A DNA stretch of 19,399 bases from Desulfurobacterium sp. (lineage in GTDB: Bacteria; Aquificota; Aquificia; Desulfurobacteriales; Desulfurobacteriaceae), in assembly GCA_026988135.1 (NCBI GenBank), contig JALSLT010000035.1, forward strand, positions 1-19,399. The letters are read 5' to 3'. The notes beneath the pieces were generated by a model. It had not been told where the DNA came from. It worked only from the letters and a program-made list of their open reading frames with translations, and ran no database searches. How positions within the stretch are numbered: the stretch's first letter is position 1; every line of letters begins with the position of its first letter. A program made the translations under genes and the position numbers. This document shows, piece by piece, positions 13,969-19,399 of this stretch.

Positions 13969-15612
13969 TTAATATTCAGGCATCGGTGGCATGCTCTTTT
14001 CTTCTTTTTCAGGTATTTCCGTAATTGTAGCTTCTGTTGTGAGAAGTAGTCCGGCTACAGATGCAGCGTTTTGCAGAGCAACCCTTTCAACTTTTGTCGG
14101 GTCAATTACGCCAACAGCAACAAGGTCTTCATATTCGCCTTTTCTTGCGTTAAATCCGTAGTTCACACCTTTTTCAGTTATAAGTTCTTTAACTTTTTCA
14201 ACAATAACCTGTCCTGCGTGTCCTGCATTCTCGGCAATCTGTCTTAAAGGAGCTTCAATAGCTTTTTTAACAATTTCTACTCCGTGTTTTTTGTCAACTT
14301 CACCGGCTTCGTCGAGCTCTTTGATAGTTTCGTCAAGGTTTCTGATAGCTACAAGTAGCGCTACACCACCGCCCGGAACTATACCTTCTTCAACTGCTGC
14401 TCTTGTAGCGTGAAGGGCATCTTCAACTCTTGCTTTTTTCTCTTTAAGTTCAGCTTCAGTTGCAGCACCGACTTTGATAATTGCTACACCACCAGCAAGT
14501 TTTGCAAGTCTTTCCTGAAGCTTCTCTTTATCGTATTCAGATGTGGCTTTTTCAAGTTCTGTTTTTATCTGCTTGATTCTTGCTTCAATTTCTTCCTCTT
14601 TACCTTTTCCGCCAATAATTGTTGTGTGTTCTTTATCAACAACAACTTTATCAGCTTGACCTAACATATCAAGAGTTACATTCTCAAGTTTAATTCCAAG
14701 GTCTTCAAGGATAGCCTGTCCACCTGTAAGGATAGCTATATCCTGAAGCATAGCTTTTCTTCTTTCGCCAAATCCGGGAGCTTTAACAGCACACACGTTT
14801 AATGTTCCGCGGAGCTTGTTGACAACAAGTGTAGCAAGTGCTTCACCTTCAACGTCTTCAGCAATTATAAGAAGGGGTCTTCCCTCTCTTGCAACAGCTT
14901 CAAGCACTGGTAAGAGCTCTCTTATGTTTGAGATTTTCTTTCCGAAAATCAGAATGTATGGGTTTTCGAGAGCAACCTCCATTTTGTCAGGGTCTGTTAC
15001 AAAGTATGGAGAAAGGTATCCTCTATCAAATTGCATACCTTCAACAACATTAAGTTCTGTTTTAAGTCCTTTTGCTTCCTCTACTGTGATAACACCTTCT
15101 TTTCCGACTCTGTCCATAGCTTCGGCGATAAGCTCACCAATTTCTTTGTCATAGTTTGCAGAAATTGTAGCAACCTGAGCGATTTGCTCTTTTGTTTCAA
15201 CAGGTTTGGAGATGCTTTTAAGCTCTTCAACAACTTTTTCTACAGCTGTGTCAACACCTCTTTTAAGTTCGATAGAGTTGTCACCTGCTGTCACGAACTT
15301 AAGACCGTCGTTGAAAATAGCTTGAGCTAAAACTGTAGCTGTTGTTGTACCGTCACCTGCCTTGTCGGCAGTTTTCTGGGCAACCTCTTTTACAAGCTGA
15401 GCACCGATGTTTTCAATTGGGTCTGTGAGTTCTATCTCTTTAGCAACTGTAACACCGTCTTTTGTTACAAGCGGAGAACCGAATTTTCTTTCAATTACAA
15501 CGTTTCTACCACCTGGTCCCATTGTTGCTCTTACAGCGTTTGCAAGTTTATCAACACCTATCTTAACTTTCTGTCTTGCCTCATCAGCAAATTTAATCTC
15601 TTTTCCTGCCAT
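13969..15612 (-). CDS. groL: Chaperonin GroEL (Hsp60)
   Basis: A 547-residue group I chaperonin that folds proteins in a double-ring ATPase capped by GroES. The equatorial motifs ATMGPGGRNVVIE (29-41) and GDGTTTATVLAQ, the apical-domain block and the closing GGGVALLVA/NAASVAGLLLTTE regions are all present. The tail ends in EEKSMPPMPEY instead of the GGM repeats of Escherichia coli GroEL, as in a number of other lineages. The ATG has AGGAGG upstream and lies 24 nt after groES. Transcription comes from the groES promoter under CIRCE; a strong hairpin follows the stop. Confidence 0.98.
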   Translation of the reverse strand: MAGKEIKFADEARQKVKIGVDKLANAVRATMGPGGRNVVIERKFGSPLVTKDGVTVAKEIELTDPIENIGAQLVKEVAQKTADKAGDGTTTATVLAQAIFNDGLKFVTAGDNSIELKRGVDTAVEKVVEELKSISKPVETKEQIAQVATISANYDKEIGELIAEAMDRVGKEGVITVEEAKGLKTELNVVEGMQFDRGYLSPYFVTDPDKMEVALENPYILIFGKKISNIRELLPVLEAVAREGRPLLIIAEDVEGEALATLVVNKLRGTLNVCAVKAPGFGERRKAMLQDIAILTGGQAILEDLGIKLENVTLDMLGQADKVVVDKEHTTIIGGKGKEEEIEARIKQIKTELEKATSEYDKEKLQERLAKLAGGVAIIKVGAATEAELKEKKARVEDALHATRAAVEEGIVPGGGVALLVAIRNLDETIKELDEAGEVDKKHGVEIVKKAIEAPLRQIAENAGHAGQVIVEKVKELITEKGVNYGFNARKGEYEDLVAVGVIDPTKVERVALQNAASVAGLLLTTEATITEIPEKEEKSMPPMPEY

Positions 15613-15636
15613 GGTTCTTACCTCCTTTTCGTTTTT

Positions 15637-15924
15637 TTATTCAACGATTGCTAAAATATCTTCTTCTCTGATGATAAGGTACTTCTCTCCGTCAAGTTCA
15701 ACTTCGTTTCCGGCATACTTGCTGAATAGAACTTTCTCTCCCTCTTTTACTTTGAGAGATTTGATTTCGCCTTTCTCAAGAAGTCTTCCTTCACCTACTG
15801 CAACAATTTCCCCGATTTGAGACTCCTCTTTCGCTGTGTCCGGAAGGATGATCCCTCCTGCAGTTTTCTGTTCAAGTTCCACTTTCTTTACGACCACCCT
15901 ATCGTATAGAGGCTTTATCTTCAT
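15637..15924 (-). CDS. groS: Co-chaperonin GroES
   Basis: A 95-residue GroES, the heptameric lid of the chaperonin. The N-terminal IKPLYDRVVVKKVE is canonical, followed by the mobile loop KTAGGIILPDTAKE (21-34), which binds GroEL. The remaining beta-barrel includes GEKVLFSKYAGNEVELDGEKY, seen here in segments. AAAGGAGGG gives a strong ribosome binding site. It is the first gene of the groESL operon; the leader contains the CIRCE operator. Confidence 0.98.
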   Translation of the reverse strand: MKIKPLYDRVVVKKVELEQKTAGGIILPDTAKEESQIGEIVAVGEGRLLEKGEIKSLKVKEGEKVLFSKYAGNEVELDGEKYLIIREEDILAIVE

Positions 15925-15949
15925 GTTTCTGCCCTCCTTTTTTTAGTTT

Positions 15950-15976
15950 TTAGCACTCACCCAGGGTGAGTGCTAA
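15950..15976. promoter_or_regulatory. CIRCE operator (HrcA binding site)
   Basis: TTAGCACTC-N9-GAGTGCTAA is a perfect match to the CIRCE consensus with the standard 9-nt spacer. It lies just downstream of the predicted groES transcription start and 25 nt before the ATG. It implies HrcA repression, relieved by heat. hrcA itself is not in this window. Confidence 0.98.
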
Positions 15977-16037
15977 TCAGTCTGATATATAATTTAGATG
16001 ATGTGTGTAAAGTGTCAAGGGGGATATCAGACTGATT
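15975..16037. promoter_or_regulatory. Paired palindromic operator candidates flanking the groES promoter
   Basis: A perfect 14-bp inverted repeat has arms at 15975-15988 and 16024-16037. Each arm itself contains the palindrome ATCAG-n-CTGAT, centred at 15981 and 16031, exactly 50 bp apart. One copy touches the CIRCE edge and the predicted start site; the other lies just upstream of the -35 hexamer. This suggests a second regulator binding both sides of the promoter, possibly by looping; the protein is unknown. Confidence 0.6.
15991..16018 (-). promoter_or_regulatory. Sigma-70-type promoter of groESL
   Basis: On the minus strand a perfect TTGACA -35 (16018-16013) and a TAAATT -10 (15996-15991) are separated by 16 nt, predicting a start near 15984, directly ahead of CIRCE. 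Other AT-rich -10 choices lie a few bases further downstream. Confidence 0.65.
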
Positions 16038-16359
16038 TAGTGGATTTTTCGGTTGTAAAGCAATCTTAAAATTACACAAGGGATTGTTAAAAAGTTAAAG
16101 TCCAAGGAATTTCATTCCTTACGAGAATAATGAATAGAAATTTTCAAATACCTTTCGAATAATATTTTAACTATGAAGCTATCAGGGAATAAATGTTTAA
16201 AAAGATTTATCGGCTCAAGTTGGTTTTGGAATGAGATGGAAAATCACTTTTATGATAAAGTTTGAAAAAATTTTTATTTTTTTGAGGGGTTTTGCCAGGT
16301 GAAGCTTTGTTTTTGAAATATTATTTAGAGTGAGAAGAGATTTATTATTAAATTAAAGT
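16038..16359. other. Intergenic stretch between groESL control region and second pilin gene
   Basis: These 322 bp hold no gene I can support. They contain a worn half-copy of the interspersed repeat (16043-16074) and a perfect small hairpin at 16104-16120 (AAGGAAT, TTC loop, ATTCCTT) without a T-run next to it. The rest is AT-rich sequence. A 30-codon frame at 16173-16265 lacks a ribosome binding site. Confidence 0.6.
16043..16074. repeat. Degenerate half-copy of the interspersed hairpin repeat
   Basis: GATTTTTCGGTTGTAAAG followed by CAATCTTAAAAT resembles the left half of the full copy at 17499-17583 (TTTTTCGGCTGTAAAGCAGC). The stem is partly worn (GGTTG/CAATC) and the right half is not recognisable. 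Confidence 0.55.
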
Positions 16360-16734
16360 TTAATTATTTTCGTAGCAGTAAATCTTTCCGTTTAAGTTTC
16401 TGTAATCGGTTAATATTTCGCATTTTATGTTGATATTATCAATATGAAATGAACAAAAATCGGTTTCTATTTTTATCTGGTCGTTTAGACTGTCCAGTTC
16501 CAGAGGGCATGTATTGTTCTGGTAAATAAGGCAGAGTGTCCCATTTACTCCGTTTGCAGCGTATTCGGTAACCAATTCTCCGGCGCAGTTTGTTAGTTCC
16601 TGCTCTACTCTGGAGATAACAGCTTTTTTTCTGAATTTTCCATATTCTGGAATACTTATAGCCGCCAAGATGGAAAGTATAGCTATTACTATTAACAATT
16701 CTATTAAGGAAAATCCCCCTTTTGCTACTTTCAA
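16360..16734 (-). CDS. Type IV pilin-like protein, six-cysteine paralogue
   Basis: A 124-residue type IV pilin or minor pilin. The prepilin peptidase site is G7|F8 in KGGFSLIELLIVIAIL, with mature Phe1 and Glu5, followed by the hydrophobic N-terminal helix to about residue 30. Six Cys (50, 68, 76, 94, 105, 120) are present. C50, C68, C105 and C120 line up with the four Cys of the upstream pilin, and C76/C94 could form an extra disulfide. The start is TTG at 16734, supported by AGGAG 5 nt upstream. It lies 86 nt after the major-pilin-like gene with a terminator between them, so expression is probably lower or separately driven. Base composition matches the neighbours. Confidence 0.85.
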   Translation of the reverse strand: MKVAKGGFSLIELLIVIAILSILAAISIPEYGKFRKKAVISRVEQELTNCAGELVTEYAANGVNGTLCLIYQNNTCPLELDSLNDQIKIETDFCSFHIDNINIKCEILTDYRNLNGKIYCYENN

Positions 16735-16765
16735 ATCTGCTCCTTGACAATATGTTTTCTTTAAA

Positions 16766-16792
16766 AAAAGGGAGGTATAATACCTCCCTTTT
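16766..16792. terminator. Intrinsic terminator between the two pilin genes
   Basis: AAAAGGGAGGTA (16766-16777) and TACCTCCCTTTT (16781-16792) pair perfectly around a 3-nt loop. Read on the minus strand the stem is followed by a seven-base T-run, so it should stop transcription of the upstream pilin gene. Leakage would give a reduced supply of the second pilin. Confidence 0.88.
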
Positions 16793-16820
16793 AGTTTTCA
16801 AATCAAACAGTGGTGGACTA

Positions 16821-17168
16821 TTACTGACAGTAGATAGAGTTGTTGTTTACGCTGCATGTAACATCGTGGCCTTTTATTGAAATATCACCAGGGTTAACGC
16901 CCGCTAAGTTACCATCGGTATCCAATGTTATTGTAATGTCCTGAGTTGCGTTCCCATTACCAGTATTTATTGTACATGTGTAGTTGACTGTTCCGTTGTC
17001 TGCGAATGCTGCAAGGGATTCTGAAGCACATGCAGAAAGTTGAGCTTGCGCATTTGCTACGGCTGCTCTTTTTACATATTTACTGTACTGTGGGATAGCC
17101 ACAGCTGCAAGGATTGCGATGATTGCCACAACGATTAGTAGTTCTACCAGTGTAAACGCCTTTCTCAT
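16821..17168 (-). CDS. Type IV major-pilin-like protein
   Basis: A 115-residue pilin with a very short leader, MRKA|FTLVELLIVVAIIAIL. Cleavage leaves Phe1 and Glu5. The residue before the cut is Ala instead of the usual Gly, which prepilin peptidases can tolerate. The hydrophobic helix runs to about residue 30, then YSKYVKRAAVANAQAQLSAC. Four Cys (47, 65, 105, 114) could form two disulfides. The small size resembles compact thermophile or Geobacter-like pilins, though aromatic content is low after the helix. The ATG has a strong AGGAGGT 6 nt upstream. A sigma-54 promoter and paired upstream palindromes precede the gene and a strong terminator follows, fitting a highly expressed, regulated major subunit. 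It could also be a pseudopilin of a secretion system. Confidence 0.88.
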   Translation of the reverse strand: MRKAFTLVELLIVVAIIAILAAVAIPQYSKYVKRAAVANAQAQLSACASESLAAFADNGTVNYTCTINTGNGNATQDITITLDTDGNLAGVNPGDISIKGHDVTCSVNNNSIYCQ

Positions 17169-17229
17169 TTTCTACCTCCTATAGGTTAAGTTTTTTAGTA
17201 AGCTTTATTTAAGCTTCTGGTAATTTAAT

Positions 17230-17247
17230 AAGCATTACTTATGCCAA
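17230..17247 (-). promoter_or_regulatory. Sigma-54 (RpoN) promoter of the pilin gene
   Basis: On the minus strand TTGGCATAAGTAATGCTT has the invariant GG and GC dinucleotides with exactly 10 nt between them, and TGGCA/TGC context close to the TGGCAC-N5-TTGC consensus. The predicted start is near 17220, about 52 nt before the ATG. RpoN control of major pilins is established in several bacteria. Confidence 0.75.
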
Positions 17248-17298
17248 ATTTGTTTTAACGGAAATACAACACTTTTAAAGGTTTGAGAATTCCTGTAC

Positions 17299-17355
17299 GA
17301 CAAATTTTGTCACTTTTTCCTGTTTGTTTCAAGTTTTTCTGACAAAAATTGTCAC
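17299..17355. promoter_or_regulatory. Two palindromic upstream activator sites for the pilin promoter
   Basis: GACAAATTTTGTCAC (17299-17313) and GACAAAAATTGTCAC (17341-17355) are near-identical. The first has a perfect 13-bp palindrome and the second one mismatch pair. Their centres are 42 bp apart (four helical turns) at about -85 and -127 from the predicted sigma-54 start. This is where enhancer-binding activators such as PilR dock; the TGTC core fits PilR-type sites as I recall them. Confidence 0.65.
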
Positions 17356-17387
17356 CTGACTTGTAATGATATATTGAAATATTGATT

Positions 17388-17466
17388 GAGATTCTTCGCT
17401 GACGCTCAGAATGACTATTTTTCTGTCATTCTGAGGGCAATTTTTTTGTCATTCTGAGGGCGTGAG
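17388..17466. repeat. Interspersed hairpin repeat, rearranged copy with two extra half-units
   Basis: GAGATTCTTCGCTGACGCTC then AGAATGAC (17388-17415) is a hairpin unit. It is followed by two inverted half-units, GTCATTCTGAGGGC, at 17425-17438 and 17449-17462. Same family as the copies at 17499, 17613, 18551 and 19272. Confidence 0.8.
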
Positions 17467-17498
17467 AGTGTTTGAAAATTTTTATTTGTCCCTAAAAG

Positions 17499-17583
17499 AT
17501 ATTGAGATTTTTCGGCTGTAAAGCAGCCTCAAAATGACAAAGAAAGTCATCCTGAGGGCAAAGCCCGAAGGATCTCTTAAAGT
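17499..17583. repeat. Interspersed composite hairpin repeat, full copy
   Basis: About 85 bp with two stems: TTTTTCGGCTGTAAAGCAGC closing to CTCAAAATGAC, then GTCATCCTGAGGGC-AAA-GCCCGAAGGAT. It matches the reverse complement of the copy at 19272-19353 almost throughout, so the element occurs in both orientations. Confidence 0.85.
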
Positions 17584-17612
17584 TCATAGCCATTTTTTTA
17601 ACAGCCTCTTCT

Positions 17613-17645
17613 GAGAGAGCCCGAAGAATCCCTTGAAGTTTATAG
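17613..17645. repeat. Interspersed hairpin repeat, right-half fragment
   Basis: GAGAGAGCCCGAAGAATCCC then TTGAAGTTTATAG matches the right end and flank of the copy at 17499-17583 (GCCCGAAGGATCTCTTAAAG, then TTCATAG). It ends just upstream of rmlD. Confidence 0.7.
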
Positions 17646-17697
17646 TTAGTTTTTCATGATAAAATTTAAAGAGAAATCTTTATTTAAAGGGGGAAAG

Positions 17698-18543
17698 GTG
17701 ATAGTTGTAACAGGAGCTAACGGGCAGCTTGGCAGAGAGTTTTTAAAATTTTTAAACAGAGCAGGGATTTCCTGTAAAGGATTTGATAGGTCTGAGCTTG
17801 ATATTTCCTGCGGTGAGAAGGTTTTAAGGGTGATAAAAGAGTTAAAGCCTGATGTGATAATAAACTGTGCAGCGTATAACCAGGTTGACAGAGCGGAGAT
17901 AGAGTATGAGATGGCGTATAAGGTGAATGTTATAGGTGTGGAAAATCTTGCTGTTGCTGCAAGGGAGACAGGGGCTTTTTTCGTTCATTACAGCAGTGAT
18001 TACGTTTTTGACGGAAAAAAGGAAGACGGCCTTTACAGAGAAGAGGATACTCCATCACCCCTCAATGAATACGGGAAGAGTAAACTTCTTGGGGAAGAGA
18101 GGATTAAAGCAGTCCTTGATGAGTATCTGATTTTAAGGGTCAGCTGGGTTTATGGAGAAGGTAAACAGAATTTTATTCATAAACTTCTTTTGTGGGCTGA
18201 AAAGAACAGCTATCTTAAAGTTGCCTGTGATGAGTTTTCCGTTCCAACCTATACAAAAATGATAGTCGAAGTTACTTTAAAGGCAATTGAGAAAAGGTTA
18301 ACGGGGTTATACCATCTTACAAATTCAGGTTTTACATCACGGTTTGAATGGGCAAGGGCTGTATTTGAAATACTTGGAGTGGATAAATTTGTAAGACCTG
18401 TTCACTCATCTATCTTTTCCCTTCCTGCTAAAAGACCTTTGTTTTCGCCGATGAGTAACGAAAAAATATCAAAAGAGCTTTCGGTATCCATTCCCCACTG
18501 GAGGGAATCTTTAAAGGAGTTTTTAAAGTGTCTGAAAAGATAA
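17698..18543 (+). CDS. rfbD: dTDP-4-dehydrorhamnose reductase
   Basis: A 281-residue extended short-chain dehydrogenase (RmlD/RfbD), the last step of dTDP-L-rhamnose synthesis, supplying rhamnose for surface polysaccharide. The Rossmann motif TGANGQLG lies at residues 5-12, the SSDYVFDG block near 99-106, and the catalytic YGKSK (Y125, K129) follows. RVSWVYG, FSVPTYT and the terminal SIPHW-ESLKEFL block are typical of the family. I start at GTG 17698, which follows AAGGGGGAAAG and gives the usual short N-terminus (MIVVTGANGQ). An ATG at 17656 in the same frame would add 14 residues but has no ribosome binding site. The rmlABC partners are not in this window. It stands alone on the plus strand, with repeats on both sides. 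Confidence 0.93.
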   Translation: MIVVTGANGQLGREFLKFLNRAGISCKGFDRSELDISCGEKVLRVIKELKPDVIINCAAYNQVDRAEIEYEMAYKVNVIGVENLAVAARETGAFFVHYSSDYVFDGKKEDGLYREEDTPSPLNEYGKSKLLGEERIKAVLDEYLILRVSWVYGEGKQNFIHKLLLWAEKNSYLKVACDEFSVPTYTKMIVEVTLKAIEKRLTGLYHLTNSGFTSRFEWARAVFEILGVDKFVRPVHSSIFSLPAKRPLFSPMSNEKISKELSVSIPHWRESLKEFLKCLKR

Positions 18544-18550
18544 CTGTAAG

Positions 18551-18640
18551 ATTTGAGAGATTCTTCGCTAACCCTCAGAATGACGAAGAAAATCATTCTG
18601 AAGTTACTCTGTAACTTAATAAGGTTTCAGTATTTTTTGA
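18551..18640. repeat. Interspersed composite hairpin repeat, diverged copy
   Basis: GAGAGATTCTTCGCTAACCC then TCAGAATGACG is the first stem; CATTCTGAAGTTACTCTGTA then ACTT is the second, with a strong AAGTTAC/GTAACTT hairpin. It begins 8 nt after the rmlD stop and could act as a weak transcript end. Confidence 0.75.
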
Positions 18641-18678
18641 AGTCAACAGAAGAATTTTAAAGTAAATTCAAAGAACTT

Positions 18679-18708
18679 TTGATAAACTCTTGATTTCAGG
18701 TTTATATT
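18679..18708 (+). promoter_or_regulatory. Sigma-70-type promoter of the NusG-like gene
   Basis: TTGATA (18679-18684) and TATATT (18703-18708) with an 18-nt spacer predict a start near 18715, giving a leader of about 40 nt with an AGGAGAGG ribosome binding site. The gene therefore seems independent of rmlD. Confidence 0.5.
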
Positions 18709-18755
18709 CAAGTTTCTGAAATTTTGAAAATGGGAATGGGAAGAGGAGAGGTTTT

Positions 18756-19256
18756 ATGGAAGAGATTTTGTATGAAAAGAAGTGGTATATTGTGGGGATT
18801 AAACCAAGAAAAGAAAAGGCTGTTTTTGCCCAGCTTGAAAGGATAGGTGTTGAGTATTTCTACCCTGTGGCAAAGATAAAAAAGGGTAAGCTTTTAAAAG
18901 AGGAGTCTTTGTTTCCAGGATATATGTTTGCAAAGTTTTCAATAGGTGAAAATTACAACAATGTCAGGTTTACAAGAGGTATAAAAAATATTGTCAGATT
19001 TGGAAATAGCATTCCTTTTCTGGATGATGATTTTATAGAGGTTTTAAAAAGCAAAGTTAGCGGTGTAATAGAACTCGGAAAGCCTGCTGTTTCTCAAGGA
19101 GAAACTATCAGGATAAAGGAAGGTCCTTTTAGAGGGCTTATAGGAGAAATTTTATCTGTTAAAGGAAGTGATGAAAGGGTGGTGTTGCTTTTAAAAAGTG
19201 CATCTCTTTCATCAAAGGTTGAGCTTCCTGTTTCTTTTGTAGAAAAAATAGGCTAA
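18756..19256 (+). CDS. NusG-family specialised elongation factor (RfaH-like)
   Basis: A 166-residue NusG paralogue. The N-terminal NGN domain opens with KKWYIVGIKPRKE (8-20) and holds LFPGYMFAKF (52-61) and TRGIKNIVRFGNSIPFL (73-89). These match RfaH (LFPNYLFVEF, TRGVSHFVRFG) better than general NusG. A KOW motif, GETIRIKEGPFRGLIGEIL (115-133), forms the C-terminal domain that contacts ribosomal S10 or Rho in the family. The single-gene setting, away from secE and the ribosomal protein operon, and the nearby rmlD also point to a specialised factor for a polysaccharide operon, as with RfaH, UpxY or LoaP. No ops-like element is visible in the 143 bp left. The ATG at 18756 follows AGGAGAGG. The targets probably lie beyond the window. 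Confidence 0.85.
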   Translation: MEEILYEKKWYIVGIKPRKEKAVFAQLERIGVEYFYPVAKIKKGKLLKEESLFPGYMFAKFSIGENYNNVRFTRGIKNIVRFGNSIPFLDDDFIEVLKSKVSGVIELGKPAVSQGETIRIKEGPFRGLIGEILSVKGSDERVVLLLKSASLSSKVELPVSFVEKIG

Positions 19257-19271
19257 AAATAAGAGGTAAGA

Positions 19272-19353
19272 CTTAAGAGATTCTTCGGGCTTTGCCCTCA
19301 GAATGACAGAAAAATCATTTTGAGGTTGCTTTATAACCGAAGAATTTCAATAT
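19272..19353. repeat. Interspersed composite hairpin repeat, full copy
   Basis: Stem one is ATTCTTCGGGC-TTT-GCCCTCAGAAT; stem two is ATTTTGAGGTT-GCTTTAT-AACCGAAGAAT. It is the reverse complement of the copy at 17499-17583 with a modest number of changes, including compensating ones in the stems. It begins about 15 nt after the NusG-like stop. Confidence 0.88.
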
Positions 19354-19399
19354 GTTTTAAAACTAAAATTAGAATTTTAAAACAGTCTCAAATAGAAAA

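Noticed and set aside
16104..16120. Perfect 7-bp hairpin considered as a terminator for the second pilin gene
   Set aside because: No T-run adjoins it on either strand and it is 240 bp past the pilin stop.
16173..16265. Plus-strand 30-codon frame in the gap between groES and the second pilin gene
   Set aside because: There is no ribosome binding site, no recognisable motif, and it lies in low-complexity AT-rich DNA; best seen as chance.
16439..16801. Minus-strand 120-codon frame overlapping the second pilin gene
   Set aside because: It runs out of frame with the pilin and through the terminator; the pilin frame has clear family motifs and a ribosome binding site.
17388..17645. CRISPR-like array of regularly spaced repeats
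   Set aside because: Units are imperfect, change orientation and have uneven spacing; they are interspersed hairpin repeats with no cas genes nearby.
18402..18596. Minus-strand 64-codon frame beginning MIFFVILRVSEESLKS
   Set aside because: Its start is translated from the interspersed repeat and the rest is antisense to rmlD. VILRVSEESL-type peptides are a known artefact of this repeat class.

Overview
The window looks like chromosomal DNA of an AT-rich, thermophilic, anaerobic bacterium. The proteins are rich in Lys, Glu and Ile. The gene set combines a periplasmic beta-carbonic anhydrase, multiheme cytochrome c, a GroESL operon under CIRCE, type IV pilins and an archaeal-looking Trm10-type tRNA methyltransferase. 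My best guess is Aquificota, near Desulfurobacteriaceae (Desulfurobacterium/Thermovibrio-like). This is inference from gene content, not a database match. No rRNA, tRNA, CRISPR array, IS element or prophage is visible.

Layout. 1-393 is the 3' end of a multiheme cytochrome c gene. It converges on a minus-strand haem operon (hemH, hemG, a four-helix membrane protein; 3122 to 371). A small zinc-ribbon gene (3248-3403, +) with its own promoter and terminator sits divergent to hemH. Next comes a tightly packed minus-strand operon: pyruvate kinase, topoisomerase I, a YfcE/MJ0936-type phosphodiesterase and a protein I read as a degenerate beta-carbonic anhydrase (8046 to 3438). Divergent from pyk is an exported, apparently active beta-carbonic anhydrase (8252-9001) with a clear terminator. 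A second minus-strand operon follows (12003 to 9031): a Trm10-like SPOUT methyltransferase, a CysK/CysM cysteine synthase, and an unrecognised protein that seems to start at an AUA codon. argJ and coaX (+, overlapping) end in a shared bidirectional terminator that faces groEL.

From 13969 on, groES-groEL (minus) is preceded by a perfect CIRCE operator and a sigma-70-type promoter. Two copies of an 11-bp palindrome, centred exactly 50 bp apart, flank this promoter. Two paralogous type IV pilins follow (minus). They are separated by an intrinsic terminator, and the first has a sigma-54 promoter with two 13-bp palindromes upstream that look like activator sites. The right end (17.4-19.4 kb) is rich in an interspersed hairpin-forming repeat. 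It carries rmlD (dTDP-rhamnose synthesis) and a NusG/RfaH-like antiterminator, which suggests the start of a surface-polysaccharide locus continuing past the window.

Most interesting for follow-up: the degenerate carbonic anhydrase (3438-4070), the double-palindrome groES promoter, the sigma-54/UAS architecture of the pilin promoter, the composite repeat family, and the bacterial Trm10-like enzyme. All homology calls are by eye from motifs; no search was run.
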